From contig WHVD01000038.1 in NCBI GenBank assembly GCA_015178975.1, forward strand, positions 186,001 to 250,000: a stretch of DNA of 64,000 bases, in the 5' to 3' direction. The notes under the pieces are model-generated. The model was not told where the DNA came from. It was given only the letters and a program-made list of their open reading frames with translations, and searched no databases. A program made the position numbers and the translations under genes. Source of the DNA: Hysterangium stoloniferum. Lineage: Eukaryota > Basidiomycota > Agaricomycetes > Hysterangiales > Hysterangiaceae. Positions 32,360 through 44,118 of the stretch are shown here, in pieces. The stretch's first letter is position 1. Each line of letters opens with the position of its first letter.

Positions 32360-34160
32360 CTGTATATCAATATGCTTAACACGTGCATTGTGTTTCATAT
32401 TCTTGGTTAAAAGAACTGCACCTGAATTATTGTTGTAGAGGATTGCTGGCTTCGGCTGTGGAAAACCGACTTCATCCATTGCAGCGTACATCCACAAGAT
32501 CTGCTTCATGGCTCGGGTGAGTGCCATATATTCCGACTCTGTTGTTGATAGAGCGACTGTCAGCTGGTACTTTGATCCCAAGCAGTAGGTCCCCCCACCT
32601 GAATAAAGACGTGCCCAGAACAAGATCGGCGTGTGTCAGTGTCCCCTGCAAAATCAGCGTCAACATACCCGACTGGCCTGACATCCTGGAGTGAACCCCT
32701 GTATGTGATGCCGTAGTCGAGCGTCCCTTTGATATATCGTAAGATGTGAGTCAATGCGTTCCAGTGAGCCTTCCTGGGGTTTGAAGCAAACTTGCTCAGT
32801 GTGGATATGGCATATGAGAGGTCTGGACACGTTGCAATTTGTGTGTACATAATTGATCCCAGTAACTCTCGATATGGCTTATCAGCCATGAAGACGCGGT
32901 CTACAGTCGTCTGAGGTCCCTGCTCCCTGTTCAGTATAATGCCTGGGGGTAGTGGCGTGCCGCAAGGGTTTGACTCTGTCATTCTGAAACGCTCAAGAAT
33001 GCGTTCAAGGTATGCACGTTGTGGTAACCTGATTGTGCCACATTCCCTGTCTCGGTCGATTCGGATTCCAAGAACTAAGTTTGCATCCCCCATATCCTTG
33101 GTCTCGTAGGTCCAGCCTAGTTCTTCCTTGGCTCTATTTGCCTCTTCTGATGATGATGAGATTCCAGTTGTGTCGTCAGTATATGTGGATGTTATCGTGG
33201 TGCTGCCGTTCGCATGGCAGGAGCGTACTGATGGGTCGGCTTTTGACCGGTAATATCCCAACTCACCCATTTCTCTGTCCAAGGTCCCCCGCCAGTTATT
33301 GGCACCATCCATGGTGCCATATAATGTCCTTTCCAGTCGCCCAACCTTCCCTGCCTCCTTCACGCCATCAGAGAGTTCGATGTACATTGTGGCTTGTGGA
33401 ACTGAGTTGAGGTATGCTGCAACATAGTCAATTTGCCATGACTCCATGTTTTTGGCAGCTGCAATGGCCAAATTCATCCGCAGTGACTCATACCGGACAA
33501 CAGAGGCATATGTTTCGAAAAAATTGACGCCAGGAATTTGTGTAAATCCTTTAGCTACGAGTCTTGCCTTGCGGGCAATAAGTTCACCGTTACCGTTGTA
33601 TTTGTGTGCAAAGGTCCAATGCATTTTTACCAGTCTAGCATTTGCAGGACAATCCACAACTGTCCACACCCCGTGTTTCCTCATGACTGCTAATTTTTTG
33701 TGGATAGGGCCTGCCCATATGTTGGGACGCAACATTGCCTCACTGTATGTATTGGGGAGCCACATGTTTGTTGGGTCTGGCACTGTCATGGCATCAGTAT
33801 GGAATGCACTATGTACTCTGTCGTCAGCCCATGCCTCCCCTGCCAGCTAGGCTTGCTGTATGTTCATTTCTGAGTTGAGAGAGTCCTTAAGTGCCTGTGT
33901 AGGGACAGATATGCGTGTGGAGTGACGTGGCACAGATTCCATGCTGGTCGGTTCAGTGGCGAGTGGGGATGAGATATTGGTTGGGGCGATTGAAGGAGTG
34001 TGGTCTTGTACTGGTGCCACACCTCTGCTCGGTTCGTCTGAGGTCTTGTTAACCAGTGTGGCAAGTGTAACGTGGTCAATATTCTGTGTTTCCTCCTCGC
34101 CCGATATCTCAGTTAGTGTCTTGCAACTGCGGCCTTCCTCGAATATGATGTCGCACGAGT
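32360..34160 (-). pseudogene. copia-2 pol, RT and RNase H part
   Basis: The frame from the LTR-E boundary shows SCDIIFEEG-like residues, then NMWLPNTYSEAM, QIDYVAAYLNS, a TYTDD active-site box, DMGDANLVLGI, GYVDADFAGD and ALSTTESEYMAL. It ends at KHIDIQ. There is a TAG at about 33849 and a frameshift near 32600. Function is lost. Confidence 0.88.
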
Positions 34161-34165
34161 GAAAG

Positions 34166-34793
34166 TGTGAGAGGTATGGCGAAATACACTCAGGAAATAT
34201 AGTCAGATGAGCTCTTACTATATCTCCTTTATTATTTCTATTTTCTCTCTTTTATTATATCTATAATTAGTTCAACAACCTATGTATGCAGTACATCGAC
34301 TCTTGTGGGCGCACATGCAGACTTATGTATTCTAGCGCCTGTAGTTTAGAACTCAGACACTTTTTACACCGCAACCACGACTTACCCAGACACCCATTAG
34401 TGTCCTGTAAGTTGTGATTGGTGTATTGTCTCGACCGTCACAGACGGGCTTTAGCTACTCATTCAAACTGAGTTTCGAACTGTATCAGTCGAAACTCAAT
34501 TCTTATCTCAACTCGCGTGAACTACATCCACGCTACTCTATTATTCGACTCTCTAACTACTCTACTTGCACTTGAGCAGTTGTCCAGAATTGCACTTAAC
34601 CAGTCGATTCTGCTTATTCGTTCTAGCTATCTACCTTACTTTAGATAGCTACTTTTCTCTACCGTATTGAACTAAGTAGTCAATACGTGTTCGGTCCGTA
34701 TTAGACTTAGACAGTCAATACATTGTGGTATCGTACCTCAACGGTCGATATTCTTCGTATATAGAACGGTTAGAACTTCTACCACTCTTCACA
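34166..34793. repeat. solo LTR-E (628 bp) in copia-2
   Basis: It runs TGTGAGAGGTATGG...CACTCTTCACA with GAAAG on both sides (34161-34165 and 34794-34798). The coding sequence of copia-2 continues across it (HRIFL | SCDIIF). A fragment of the same family is at 11115-11519. Confidence 0.92.
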
Positions 34794-34798
34794 GAAAG

Positions 34799-35587
34799 AT
34801 ACGATGCGTTTCTGGATCATAAATTCTGTAAGTGTCACATCCGAAATATCCGATATGCACCCCTTTGATGGATCTTGGGTCCAGTTTACTGAGCCCACCT
34901 CCTGTTTCGACGGGAATCTTAGCATAACCTACACAGCCGAGAGGACGCAGGTGAGAAATATCAGGTTTCTTCCCATGCCACAACCCAAAAGGAGTCAAAT
35001 TGGAGTTTCTGGTAGTAGGGATAAAATCCATCACGTATACGATTGCCGCTGCAATTTCGCACCACAGCGCAGGGGGTAACTTATTCTCATACAGGCAAAT
35101 GCGCACTCGCTCGATAATGGTGCGATGACACTGCTCAACAATGCCATTGGAGGAAGATGAGTATGCAGTGGTGGTTTCATGTATAATCCCTTGTTTGTTG
35201 AGATATGTGGTCCACAAGGAATTGGAGAATTCTGTGCCTTCGTCGGTACGTATCATGCGCACCTTCATCCCTGTCTGACATTCAGTGAGCACTGTATAGT
35301 GCTTCAATGCGGCTAGGGTTCCTTTGGCTTCCTTACTGGACAAGAAGAAAACTTCCAGGTGACCGCTGTACCCATCGACACATGGCATCATATAACTTCT
35401 CCCACTGATGGACTGGACTCGGGATGGTCCCCACAAGTCAACATAGGTCCGTTCCCTGATTGCTGTTTCACGCTCATCATTGATGTAGAATGGGTGGCGT
35501 GTGTGCTTCCCCATTATACATCCTTCACATGTCCCCGGTTGGGGTGTCATGGTGGTTACCTGCATACCACGGACGACGTTATGCTTG
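34799..35587 (-). pseudogene. copia-2 integrase part
   Basis: The frame shows the second half of the zinc finger (GTCEGCIMGKHTRHPF), the DDE core (YVDLWGPSRVQSISG, RTDEGTEFSN, YSSSSNGIVEQCHRT) and PLGCVGYAKIPVETG. The first half of the finger (HARYDTVQQMA) lies beyond the chromovirus, at 42475-42530. The two halves join with one copy of GCCAT. Confidence 0.88.
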
Positions 35588-35592
35588 GCCAT

Positions 35593-36022
35593 TGTCACAA
35601 CCGTCACATGTCACATATTGTCACAAACATTCAAAGGTAACTTTCGACAACTCTTCAACCTACCGAATTCAACTCAACAAAACCAAACATTATTCGACAC
35701 CATGGAATCTCTTTCAACATGTCTCATTTCAACGTCATATATGATTTCAAAATTAGTTCATAACATAGTCATAACGATATGACGAAAAGCATAAAAGGGC
35801 TACGAAAGGAGCAAGGGAAGTCAGTCGAAATATCTGTATATTAGTGATATTAGTAATCTATCTTGTCGTAACTTCTTCGACAAATACTTCCATGAGTTCT
35901 CGCGACTGGTAATAGCCTCTTACTTCATCGACAAAGCGAATATATACTTCATCGAACGAGGCTTTCGAGTTTGATTAGTAGAATATTATTCGACTCTATC
36001 GAAGAATAATCGATTCGTGACA
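35593..36022 (+). repeat. chromovirus 5' LTR with TATA box and predicted RNA start
   Basis: ATAAAAG lies at 35791-35797. About 32 bases downstream is AGTCGAAATAT (35823-35833), which is complementary to the PBS just after the LTR. In self-priming elements these are the first bases of the RNA, so U3, R and U5 can be placed: U3 35593 to about 35822. Confidence 0.9.
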
Positions 36023-36024
36023 GT

Positions 36025-36035
36025 ATATTTTGACT
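36025..36035 (+). other. predicted self-priming primer binding site
   Basis: ATATTTTGACT starts two bases after the LTR and pairs over 11 bases with AGTCGAAATAT at 35823-35833, with one G-U pair (a C to T change at a CpG). Tf1/sushi-type Ty3/gypsy elements prime cDNA with the first 11 bases of their own RNA in this way. No good match to a tRNA 3' end was seen. Confidence 0.65.
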
Positions 36036-36187
36036 ATCAACTGTTGATGAAGCCCAGGATGTGATCCGAGACTACCAAATTATTGAGTTCTACAGCACTC
36101 CAATCTGTGGCTCCCACTCCTTCACCCAGAGTCATTCAGCCATCGCGAATTCCAGTTTCTCCTTTAACCAAAACTAGAAGAACTGCG

Positions 36188-37300
36188 ATGTCTTCAACCC
36201 GAGAACCTGAAGAAGTTTGAGAAGAGCCAATCTTGCCAATTCAAGAATCTGAATCCCCTTTAACGCCTTTGCCCAAATCTCCACGTCCCGAACCTGTTAC
36301 ATCTGATGATGAAACAATGTTTCGACATTTCGGAGATGCGCTTGGAAAAGTATTGAAGGACCAGATATCTTCAAAGGAGCCCGAAATCACAGTGAATAAG
36401 CCTGAAGAGTTTACTGGAGAAGAACCTTCAATGTTGAAGAATTTTATCACTCAATGCGAAATGGTCTTTCGATCTCGACCAAAATCGTTCAAATCCAATC
36501 AATCGAAAATTACGATGGTAACTTCATATTTCCAGAAAACGGCTCAAGAGTGGTGGCAACCTTTTCTATTAAATCCCCCAATTCCTCCGCCATCTTTCCT
36601 TGTGGATTATCTCGACTTTCTAGATGAATTATATGCTCGGTTTGGAGAAATCGATGCAGAAGGAGAAGCCGAAGAAAAACTCAATAATCTTTGAATAAAA
36701 GCTCATCATCATGTTGCGAAGTATTCAATTCAATTTACAAGTCTCACTGCTCAAACTTGATATGAAGAATTCGCATTACGATGACGATTTTATAAAGGAC
36801 TTCCGAATCAAATCAAGGACGAAATAGTGAAACTTCAAGTTCAGCCCAAAAGTTTTGCCGAACTGCGAATGGCTGCCCTTTGACTCGATTCTTACTATTG
36901 GATGCGAGAGAATGAACGACAACGCGAAACAGAATCAACTTCAACTCCGCGAAGATTTGAAAGAAGACAGTCGATGAAGCCTACAACTTATCCTTCGACA
37001 TCACGAACACCTTCAACTTCAAAACCGACAACTTCGACTTCAAGAACATTTAGGCCTTCGACTCAAGCAAAACCATCTTCAACAATTTTAGGACCTGATG
37101 GACGATTACTTCCTGCCAAACGAGACAGAAGATTTAAAGAAGGGTTATGTATATTATGTGGAGAGAAAGGTCATTCAGCGAGGGATTGCCCAAAAAGAAA
37201 AACTCGTCAAATTGCAAAAGGACGAATTGTTGAAGTCCAAGATTCAACAACCCAATCCGACCAGTCGAATCAAGCATCAAATGTTAAATCAGAAAATTGA
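36188..37300 (+). pseudogene. chromovirus gag
   Basis: From ATG 36188 the residues show FTGEEPSMLKNFITQCEMVF, AQEWWQPFL and RFYKGLPNQIKDEI, typical of fungal gypsy Gag. A zinc knuckle CILCGEKGHSARDCPK follows near 37150. At least five TGA codons interrupt it (for example 36218, 36692, 36757), mostly where Arg CGA would fit. Confidence 0.85.
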
Positions 37301-40300
37301 AAAGGGATACTCTTCAGGCGTGTGAAGAGTATCGAAGAAGACTCGATCACGCCGAAAAAGATTCCTGTGTAATATTACGAGCAGTAACAATTTCTGATTC
37401 TTTAATTATTAAACTTAAATCGAAAAAAATTCCGAAAATGAAAGCATTAATTGATTCAGGATCTAGTCATCTTTTTATAGACAAAATGTTTGCACGACAA
37501 AATAATCTATCTTTCGATCAATTGAAAAATCCGTTATCATTAAAATTAATTGACGGATTGACTCTGACATCAGGACAAATCACGTATACGACTACATTAC
37601 AAGTTTACTTTCCATCTGGGCAAATTCAAGAATTACAATTCTTTCTAACCAATCTCGACTCGTCTTGTCAAGTGGTATTAGGACTCAACTGGCTGAAGCA
37701 ATACAATCCTGTGATTGACTGGTGATCTGGCCATATATTGTTCGAACCTACTTCAACACCTTCAACAAATCCGAATCCGATTCAACCGTCAATCGAAATG
37801 TTATCGGAAGAGAAGCATGCTTCGACCTCGGTGAGTCATTCATCAACATCTGAGAAAATCTGTGAAGAATTGAAATCTGAGACTGTTAATCCAAATATCA
37901 ACATAGTCAATCAAAAGACTTTCTTACAAGCTGCGAAAGCAAAAGACTCTCAAACCTTTGTGGTCTTTATTCGCGATGAATCTTTCAAGACTTGTAAGGC
38001 CTCTGGTGCAAAAACTACGACTTCGACTTCATTTGACATACTGAACACTCCAACCGAATATTCCGACTTCTCGGATGTTTTCGACAAAAGGAAGCTGAAG
38101 CTTTACCTCAACACTGAAGTTATGATCACACTATCCCATTAGAAGAAGGAACTATTCCACCTATGGGTCCGATCTATTCGTTATCCGAGACAGAACTTCA
38201 AGTGCTACGGGAATATCTCCAAGAGAACCTTTTGAAGAAGTTTATTCGATCGTCGCAATCTCCCACCAGCGCACCAATTTTATTCATTAAGAAGAAAGAC
38301 AGAAGCCTACGACTTTGTGTCGACTATTGAGGACTTAATAAAATTACACGGAAAAACTGATATCCACTTCCTTTAATTCCTGATCTTTTGGATCGACTTC
38401 AAATGGCAAAATATTTTATGAAAATCGATCTCTGAGGTGCCTATAATTTAGTTAGGATTGCTCCAGGAGATGAGTGGAAAACAGCCTTTCGGACTCGATA
38501 TGGATCTTTCGAATATTTGGTTATGCCTTTTGGATTATGCAACGCTCCGGCAACCTTTCAACAATTAATGAATGAAATATTTTCAGATTTACTTGATATT
38601 TGGGTAATTATCTATCTCGACGACATACTAATATTTTCCAACAATCTTGAAGAACATTTATGACAAGTTCGAGAAGTTCTTCGACAGCTTCGACAAAATT
38701 GATTATTTGCAAAACCTGAAAAATGTGAATTTCACAAAACCAGTGTCGAGTTTCTAGGATATGTTATTTCTCCTCAAGGTGTATATATGGATGAAGAAAA
38801 AATCAAAGTTATTCAAGACTGGCCCGAACCACAAAAAGTCCGTGACATTCAATCATTTTTAGGATTCACAAATTTCTATCGAAGATTTATTCCAAGTTAT
38901 TCTGAAATTGTTTTACCGTTGACTCGACTTACTCGAAAAAAGGTTCAATGGCATTTCAACGAAAAATGTCAACATGCATTTAACCATTTGAAAAAAGAAT
39001 TTACTACAGCTCCGATCTTAATTCATTGGAATCCAAACTATAAACCTATACTCGAAACTGACACTTCTGATCATGCTATAGCTTCAATATTTTCTATGCA
39101 GACTTCCAATAACGAGATTCATCCAGTCACTTATCATTCAAGAACTCTTTCGACCTCCGAAATTAACTACGACACTTATGATAAAGAATTATTGGCAATA
39201 TTTGAATCTTTCAAAATTTGGCGACATTATTTCGAAGGAACAAAAGAACCAATTGAAGTTTTAACGGATCACAAGAATCTCGAATATTTTGCGACAACTC
39301 GAATTTTGTCTTGATGACAAGCTCGATGGGCAGAATATTTATCGACCTTTAATTTGATTATTCGATTTTGACCGGGAAAACTAAATTTGAAAACAGATGT
39401 TCTTTCCAGAAGAAATGACATTTATCCGAATGAACCCGACTACTCGAAAAAGAATCTGACTAATCTTCAACTGGTATTTATGAATGAGCAAATTCAAGCT
39501 TCCTTACATGCAACATATTATCTTCCAATAGCGAGAAAAGCTACTCTTATTATGGATACGGATCAACTATTGAAAGATATATTCAAAGCTCAAAAAGAAG
39601 ATCAATTTACTCTCAACAAGATTCGACAGATTTCCGACGGTACTGAAGAAGATTGGAAAAAGAACGAACAAGACTTTTTATGTTTCTGAAACAGAATTTA
39701 CATCCCCGATTATCAAACTCTCCGACTTTGAGTTCTTCAATCACGACACAATCATATTACTGCAGGCCATTTCGGTCAAACGAAAACGTATCGAACAATA
39801 TATCAAGATTTCTTTTGGCCACAACTCTGACAAGATATTCAAAATTTTATTTGATCATGCGTAACGTGTACAAAATCGAAAACTCCACGACATCGACCCA
39901 TTGGATTACTTAAGCAGCTTCTGATCCCTCTTCGACCATGGCATTCGATCTCGATGGACTTTATCAAACAATTACCAACCTCGAATGGTTACAACTCAAT
40001 ACTCGTAATCGTCAATCAACTTTCGAAACAAGCAATATTCATTCCAACTTATACTACGATCAACACTCCCGAACTCACTCGACTTTTCGTATTACATGTC
40101 TTTTCAAAACATGGAGTCCCAAGTCATGTAACTTCTGATCGAGGATCTGAATTCGTATCGCATTTCTTTCGATCTCTCGGAACAGCACTCGACATGAAAT
40201 TACATTTCACTTCGGGATATCATCCTGAAGGCAATGGACAAACTGAACGAGTCAATCAAACCCTCGAACAATATTTACGAATATATTCCAATTATCAACA

Positions 40301-41014
40301 AGACAATTGGGCCAAATTACTTCCTTTAGCCGAATTCACTTACAATAATGCACCTTCCGAAACGACTGGTGAAACACCATTTTTTGCTAATAAAGGTTAT
40401 CATCCATTGTTAGAAATTCACCCTGAAAAAGATCTAGCTTCTGCTCTAGCTCATGATTATATGACAGATCTCGAAGCTTTACATAAACATCTCAAATCAA
40501 ATATCCAGAAAGCGCAAATACGTTATCAAAAATATTCTGACATACATCGAAAAGAATCTTTCGACTTTCCGATCCATTCTCAAGTCTTCGTACGATCTGA
40601 CTTCATTTGAACAACTCGACCATCAAAAAAATTATTGGAAAGATTATTAGGCCCATTCGAAATCATTGCTCGACCAGGATCTCATTCATATACATTAAAA
40701 CTCCCCAATCATCTCAAAGGAATTCATCCCGTCTTTCACGTCTCAATGTTAGAACCGTTTTATCCCAATACTTTCCCAAATCAAAAACAACCTCCTCCTC
40801 CACCAATTTATGTTGAAGAAGAACCCAAATATGAAATTCGAGAATTTTGGATTCAAAATTCGATAAAAGATATAAAGATTCATTACGATATTTAGTTGCT
40901 TGGTTAGGTTAAGAAGGAACAGACGAAGAAACTTCGTGGTTAGGCTCTCAAGATCTCGAACATGCTTTCGACCTTATCGAAGAATTTCATCAAAAATATC
41001 CAAATCTTCCATGA
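37301..41014 (+). pseudogene. chromovirus pol with C-terminal chromodomain
   Basis: Protease with ALIDSGSSHLFID (about 37455). RT from about 38150 with [11 protein letters not shown] (38605). RNase H with LETDTSDHAIAS and LTDHKNLEYFATT. Integrase with a damaged HHCC finger (AGHFGQTKT...SCVTCTKSKTPR), MDFIKQLPTSNGYNSILVI, TSDRGSEFVSHFF and YHPEGNGQTERVNQTLEQ (DDE). GPFEI and HPVFHVSMLEP follow. A chromodomain (DSLRYLVAWLG, EETSWLG, HAFDLIEEFHQKYP) ends at a TGA at 41012. Stops inside are almost all TGA at Arg positions; one is TAA. There are frameshifts near 38090, 39660 and 40850. Chromodomains steer integration toward marked chromatin. Confidence 0.9.
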
Positions 41015-41127
41015 CATTAAAAATTTCATTCAACTATCATTCGACACTTATTTTGACATCTATTCGACAAAATCGAAAAAAAATATCAAAACGCAAAAAC
41101 ATCAATTATATCAAAATTTAAAAGTAA

Positions 41128-41964
41128 CTACAAATCTTCAATTCCTTCCTCTCTCAATTCCTCCATCTTATCAAACCATGCCCTCCTAAACCTTCCACTA
41201 TTCACACTAATATCAGTCTCTTCGCTAAAATCCCCATTTTCAACCAATTTCTTTGACAGAATCAAAAAATCATCCCTCAACGCTTTAACCTCACCAATTA
41301 AATCCTCCATTCTTTCCTCCATTTTCGACATCCTTTCACCGATCAATTTCTTTTCTTTTTCCAACTGGTTATCCAACCGATGTTCTGACCTTCTCGACTG
41401 TCTAGAAAAATTCGACATTCTCGACATGACATTGCAACGACTATTTTTCCTTTGCCCAAGCTTTCGAATCTCTGGACTACCATTTTCATTTTCGTCTTCC
41501 GATTCTTCGATCATGTTTCAACTCTTTTTTTGATTTCGACACGGTTTTCCAGCTAGCCTATTTACAGTCCAATAACAAGCCCAATGCAATCGATTGCACC
41601 GATCACAATTCGACAACGCATTACTTTTCTTGCACACAAAATTTGTGTTAAAACACATAGTGCAACTGGAAAAAACAAATTAGCAAAATTCGACAAAAAT
41701 TCGACAAAAATGAAAAATTACAAATTTTCCAATTTTGCCTCAAATTCCCATTGCATCCCAATTCCCTTACGAGTCGCCTTATTGAATGGTTCTTCGCAAT
41801 CTTCTATCCACTTTTTGGGAATTTCTTCTAAAAAATAACTAATTAACTAATTTTAAAGAAATCCCAGAAATAGACTTACCAACCGCATCAACAACCACAT
41901 TCCTATCCTCAAAACCCAAAAACTCAGATCCTGATTCGAGTTGATCAACTTCTATATCAGACAT
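41128..41964 (-). pseudogene. antisense spliced gene of the chromovirus: Cys-rich plus coiled-coil protein
   Basis: On the strand opposite to pol, ATG 41964 opens three exons, 41964-41880, 41827-41722 and 41665-41128. Both introns are GT...AG (52 and 56 bp), and the exons join in frame to 242 residues. Exon 1 gives MSDIEVDQLESGSEFLGFED. The middle has CTMC, a further Cys, CDRC and HWACYW, a possible zinc-binding cluster. The C-terminal half is charged with heptad-like repeats (LIGERMSKMEERMEDLIGEV), a likely coiled coil. One TGA (41520-41518) breaks the present copy, again where CGA would fit. The start lies only 80 bp from the 3' LTR, so an antisense promoter in the LTR is likely. I know no function; DNA or RNA binding or Gag partnering are guesses. 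Confidence 0.7.
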
Positions 41965-42044
41965 TGATTGAGGAACACGAAAATAGACGATGAAAAAACT
42001 TTTCAAACTCTGGCCTCGTGGGCTCGGTCACAAAGGGAGGATAC

Positions 42045-42474
42045 TGTCACAACCATCACATGTCACATATTGTCACAAACATTCAAAGGTAACTTTTGAC
42101 AACTCTTCAACCTATCGAATTCAACTCGACAAAACCAAACATTATTCGACACCATCGAATCTCTTTTGACATGTCTCATTTCGACGTCATATATGATTTC
42201 ATAATTAGTTCATAACATAGTCATAACAATACGACGAAAAGCATAAAAGGGCTACGAAAGGAGCGAGGGAAGTCAGTCGAAATATTTGTATATTAGTGAT
42301 CTTAGTAATCTATCTTGTCGTAACTTCTTCGACAAATACTTCCGTGAGTTCTCGTGACTGGTAATAGCCTCTTACTTCATCAACAGGGCGAATATATACT
42401 TCGTCAAATGAGGCTTTCGAGTTTGATTAGTAGAATATTATTCGACTCTATTGAAGAATAATCGATTCGTGACA
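42045..42474 (+). repeat. chromovirus 3' LTR
   Basis: Same length as the 5' LTR. Where the two differ, one usually has CG and the other TG or CA, so both have lost different CpGs since insertion. Confidence 0.95.
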
Positions 42475-42479
42475 GCCAT

Positions 42480-43998
42480 TTGTTGTACAGTATCATATCT
42501 AGCATGACCAAGGCGTCAATGCCAGGTATCTATGTCGGTTGGTCGGTCATGGGATTTGGCGGCGAAAGCGTGTGTAGTTGTCTTGACTATGGTTGTTGGG
42601 TGCATTGCCATGTCCGGGGATAATTGCATGTTATCCGGGAGGGGACCAGCTGGTGGAAAGATGTTGATCTTGTACATTGTCCCTTCTCCCCTCCCATACA
42701 TACATAAATGGGTGGCCATCTGAGTTGATAAAGGTAACGCCGCCGCCCCCGAAAATCGCGTAACATCCACTGTTATCAAGTTTCCCAATGGACATGAGAT
42801 TGTGAGACAAGGTCGGGCAATGAAGTGCATCCTGAAATGTAAGATTGATAATGCATCCATCATATACGCAGCGCTTGCTAACTGTTCCCTTTCCGCAGAT
42901 TGAGAAGGTGCTACCATTGTTAGCCATAGTCCCGTTCTTCCCATTATAATTCTTGTAAGTTTGAAAATCGTTTATATCAATAAAAAAATGATCACTCGCT
43001 GTGGAGTCAGCATAGGTGACAATAATGCCAATAGTGGATACCGTTGGATCTACCTGCATCATAAGAGCGCAGAATTCTCCAGATCTGGGCGTGAAGGGAG
43101 TAGAGGGTGCGACCACCACGTTAACTGTTGATTTAGTAGGTATGGCATTGGTCGATGGTTTTTGCTGCTGCGTGGCTTGACTTCCACCAGTACCGGTCCC
43201 CTTCTTTCTCCACCAATCAGGAAACTGACCTTCCATCCCTCCTCTGACTTTGAAACACTTCTCGATTGTGTGTCCTACATGTTTACAGTTGGGGTTGGAG
43301 CAGACATCACTAGACCGATTGGATTTAGTGGTCGCGAGAGTTTGTGAGGTTTGGGGTGTGGGTTTCCTGTTTCGTGCGATTGTTTTGTCATATAAGGTGA
43401 TGTTTGATATTACTTCTTTGGAGGTCTTCAGTGAAAAAAGAGTTCCAATTACTAGATCCCACTCCTTAGGCATTGACACAATGACGATTGTGCGGAAGGT
43501 AGAGTCTTTCATTTTTCCCCCTTGCACGTTGACTTTTGCCCATCCTTCATGCAGTTGTGTGAAATGGGATACGATGTCCATGCCATCAATATGTTTGATT
43601 GCACGCAAATCGTTATTGGCACTAAGCAATCCTATATTGGAGGTTGCGCTGTGTATTGCTTTCAGGGCAGACCAAGCCTCACTTGTGGTATCTGACGGTT
43701 GAATGCCATTGCCAATAGGATTTTTGACATTCAGGTCAATCATTGTCTTTGCATATGCGTTGCGCTGTTCCCATTCCTCGGGTGAAGGATTGTGTGATCC
43801 CCAGTAAGTCGTTGGTACAGGTGTAGTATTGAGGGCAAGTTGGGAAGGTTTCTTTATGGTCCTATCCATATAACCTCGGACACCTCGTGCACCCGCTGCA
43901 GACCAGATAGTGTCGTGCCACACGAACCAATTGTGTCCATCAAGGCAATCCTCAGGTTGCAACATGAATAGTGCTGGTTGGTTCGACGCCATGTTCAT
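42480..43998 (-). pseudogene. copia-2 gag and protease part
   Basis: The frame starts at ATG 43998 and shows HNWFVWHDTIWSAAGARG, a zinc knuckle CSNPNCKHVGHTIEKCF, FPDWWRKKG and a protease segment YADSTASDH. This has Thr where the DSG box has Gly; compare DSAAS in copia-1. A 4-base insertion near 42705 shifts the frame just before MYKINIFPPAG. The remaining residues lead to the integrase finger. Residues 1-350 are otherwise clean. Confidence 0.88.
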
Positions 43999-44118
43999 TT
44001 TAGTCAGGTGGGTCGGGGTCAGATTCAGTTGGTCAGGGTCAGGTTTAGTTGGTCAATGTCGAGTCAGTTGGTTTGATCAGTCAATTGCGATTAACAGCTT
44101 TGGACGGGGCCCATAACC

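Larger units (their letters stand above)
35593..42474 (+). mobile_element. Ty3/gypsy chromovirus, full length, decayed
   Basis: LTRs of 430 bp (35593-36022 and 42045-42474) have TGTCACAACC...TTCGTGACA ends, with GCCAT outside (35588-35592 and 42475-42479). They differ at about 24 positions, most of them transitions at CpG. A purine tract AAAGGGAGGATAC precedes the 3' LTR. Order: Gag, protease, RT, RNase H, integrase, chromodomain, then a gene on the opposite strand. The coding sequence has a dozen or more TGA stops and a few frameshifts. Confidence 0.95.

Noticed and set aside
36188..41014. TGA read as an amino acid (recoded stop) in the chromovirus
   Set aside because: TGA stands at Arg positions that fit CGA to TGA deamination, LTRs show the same CpG loss, and the host genes use TGA as stop (for example GH88 and NTF2).
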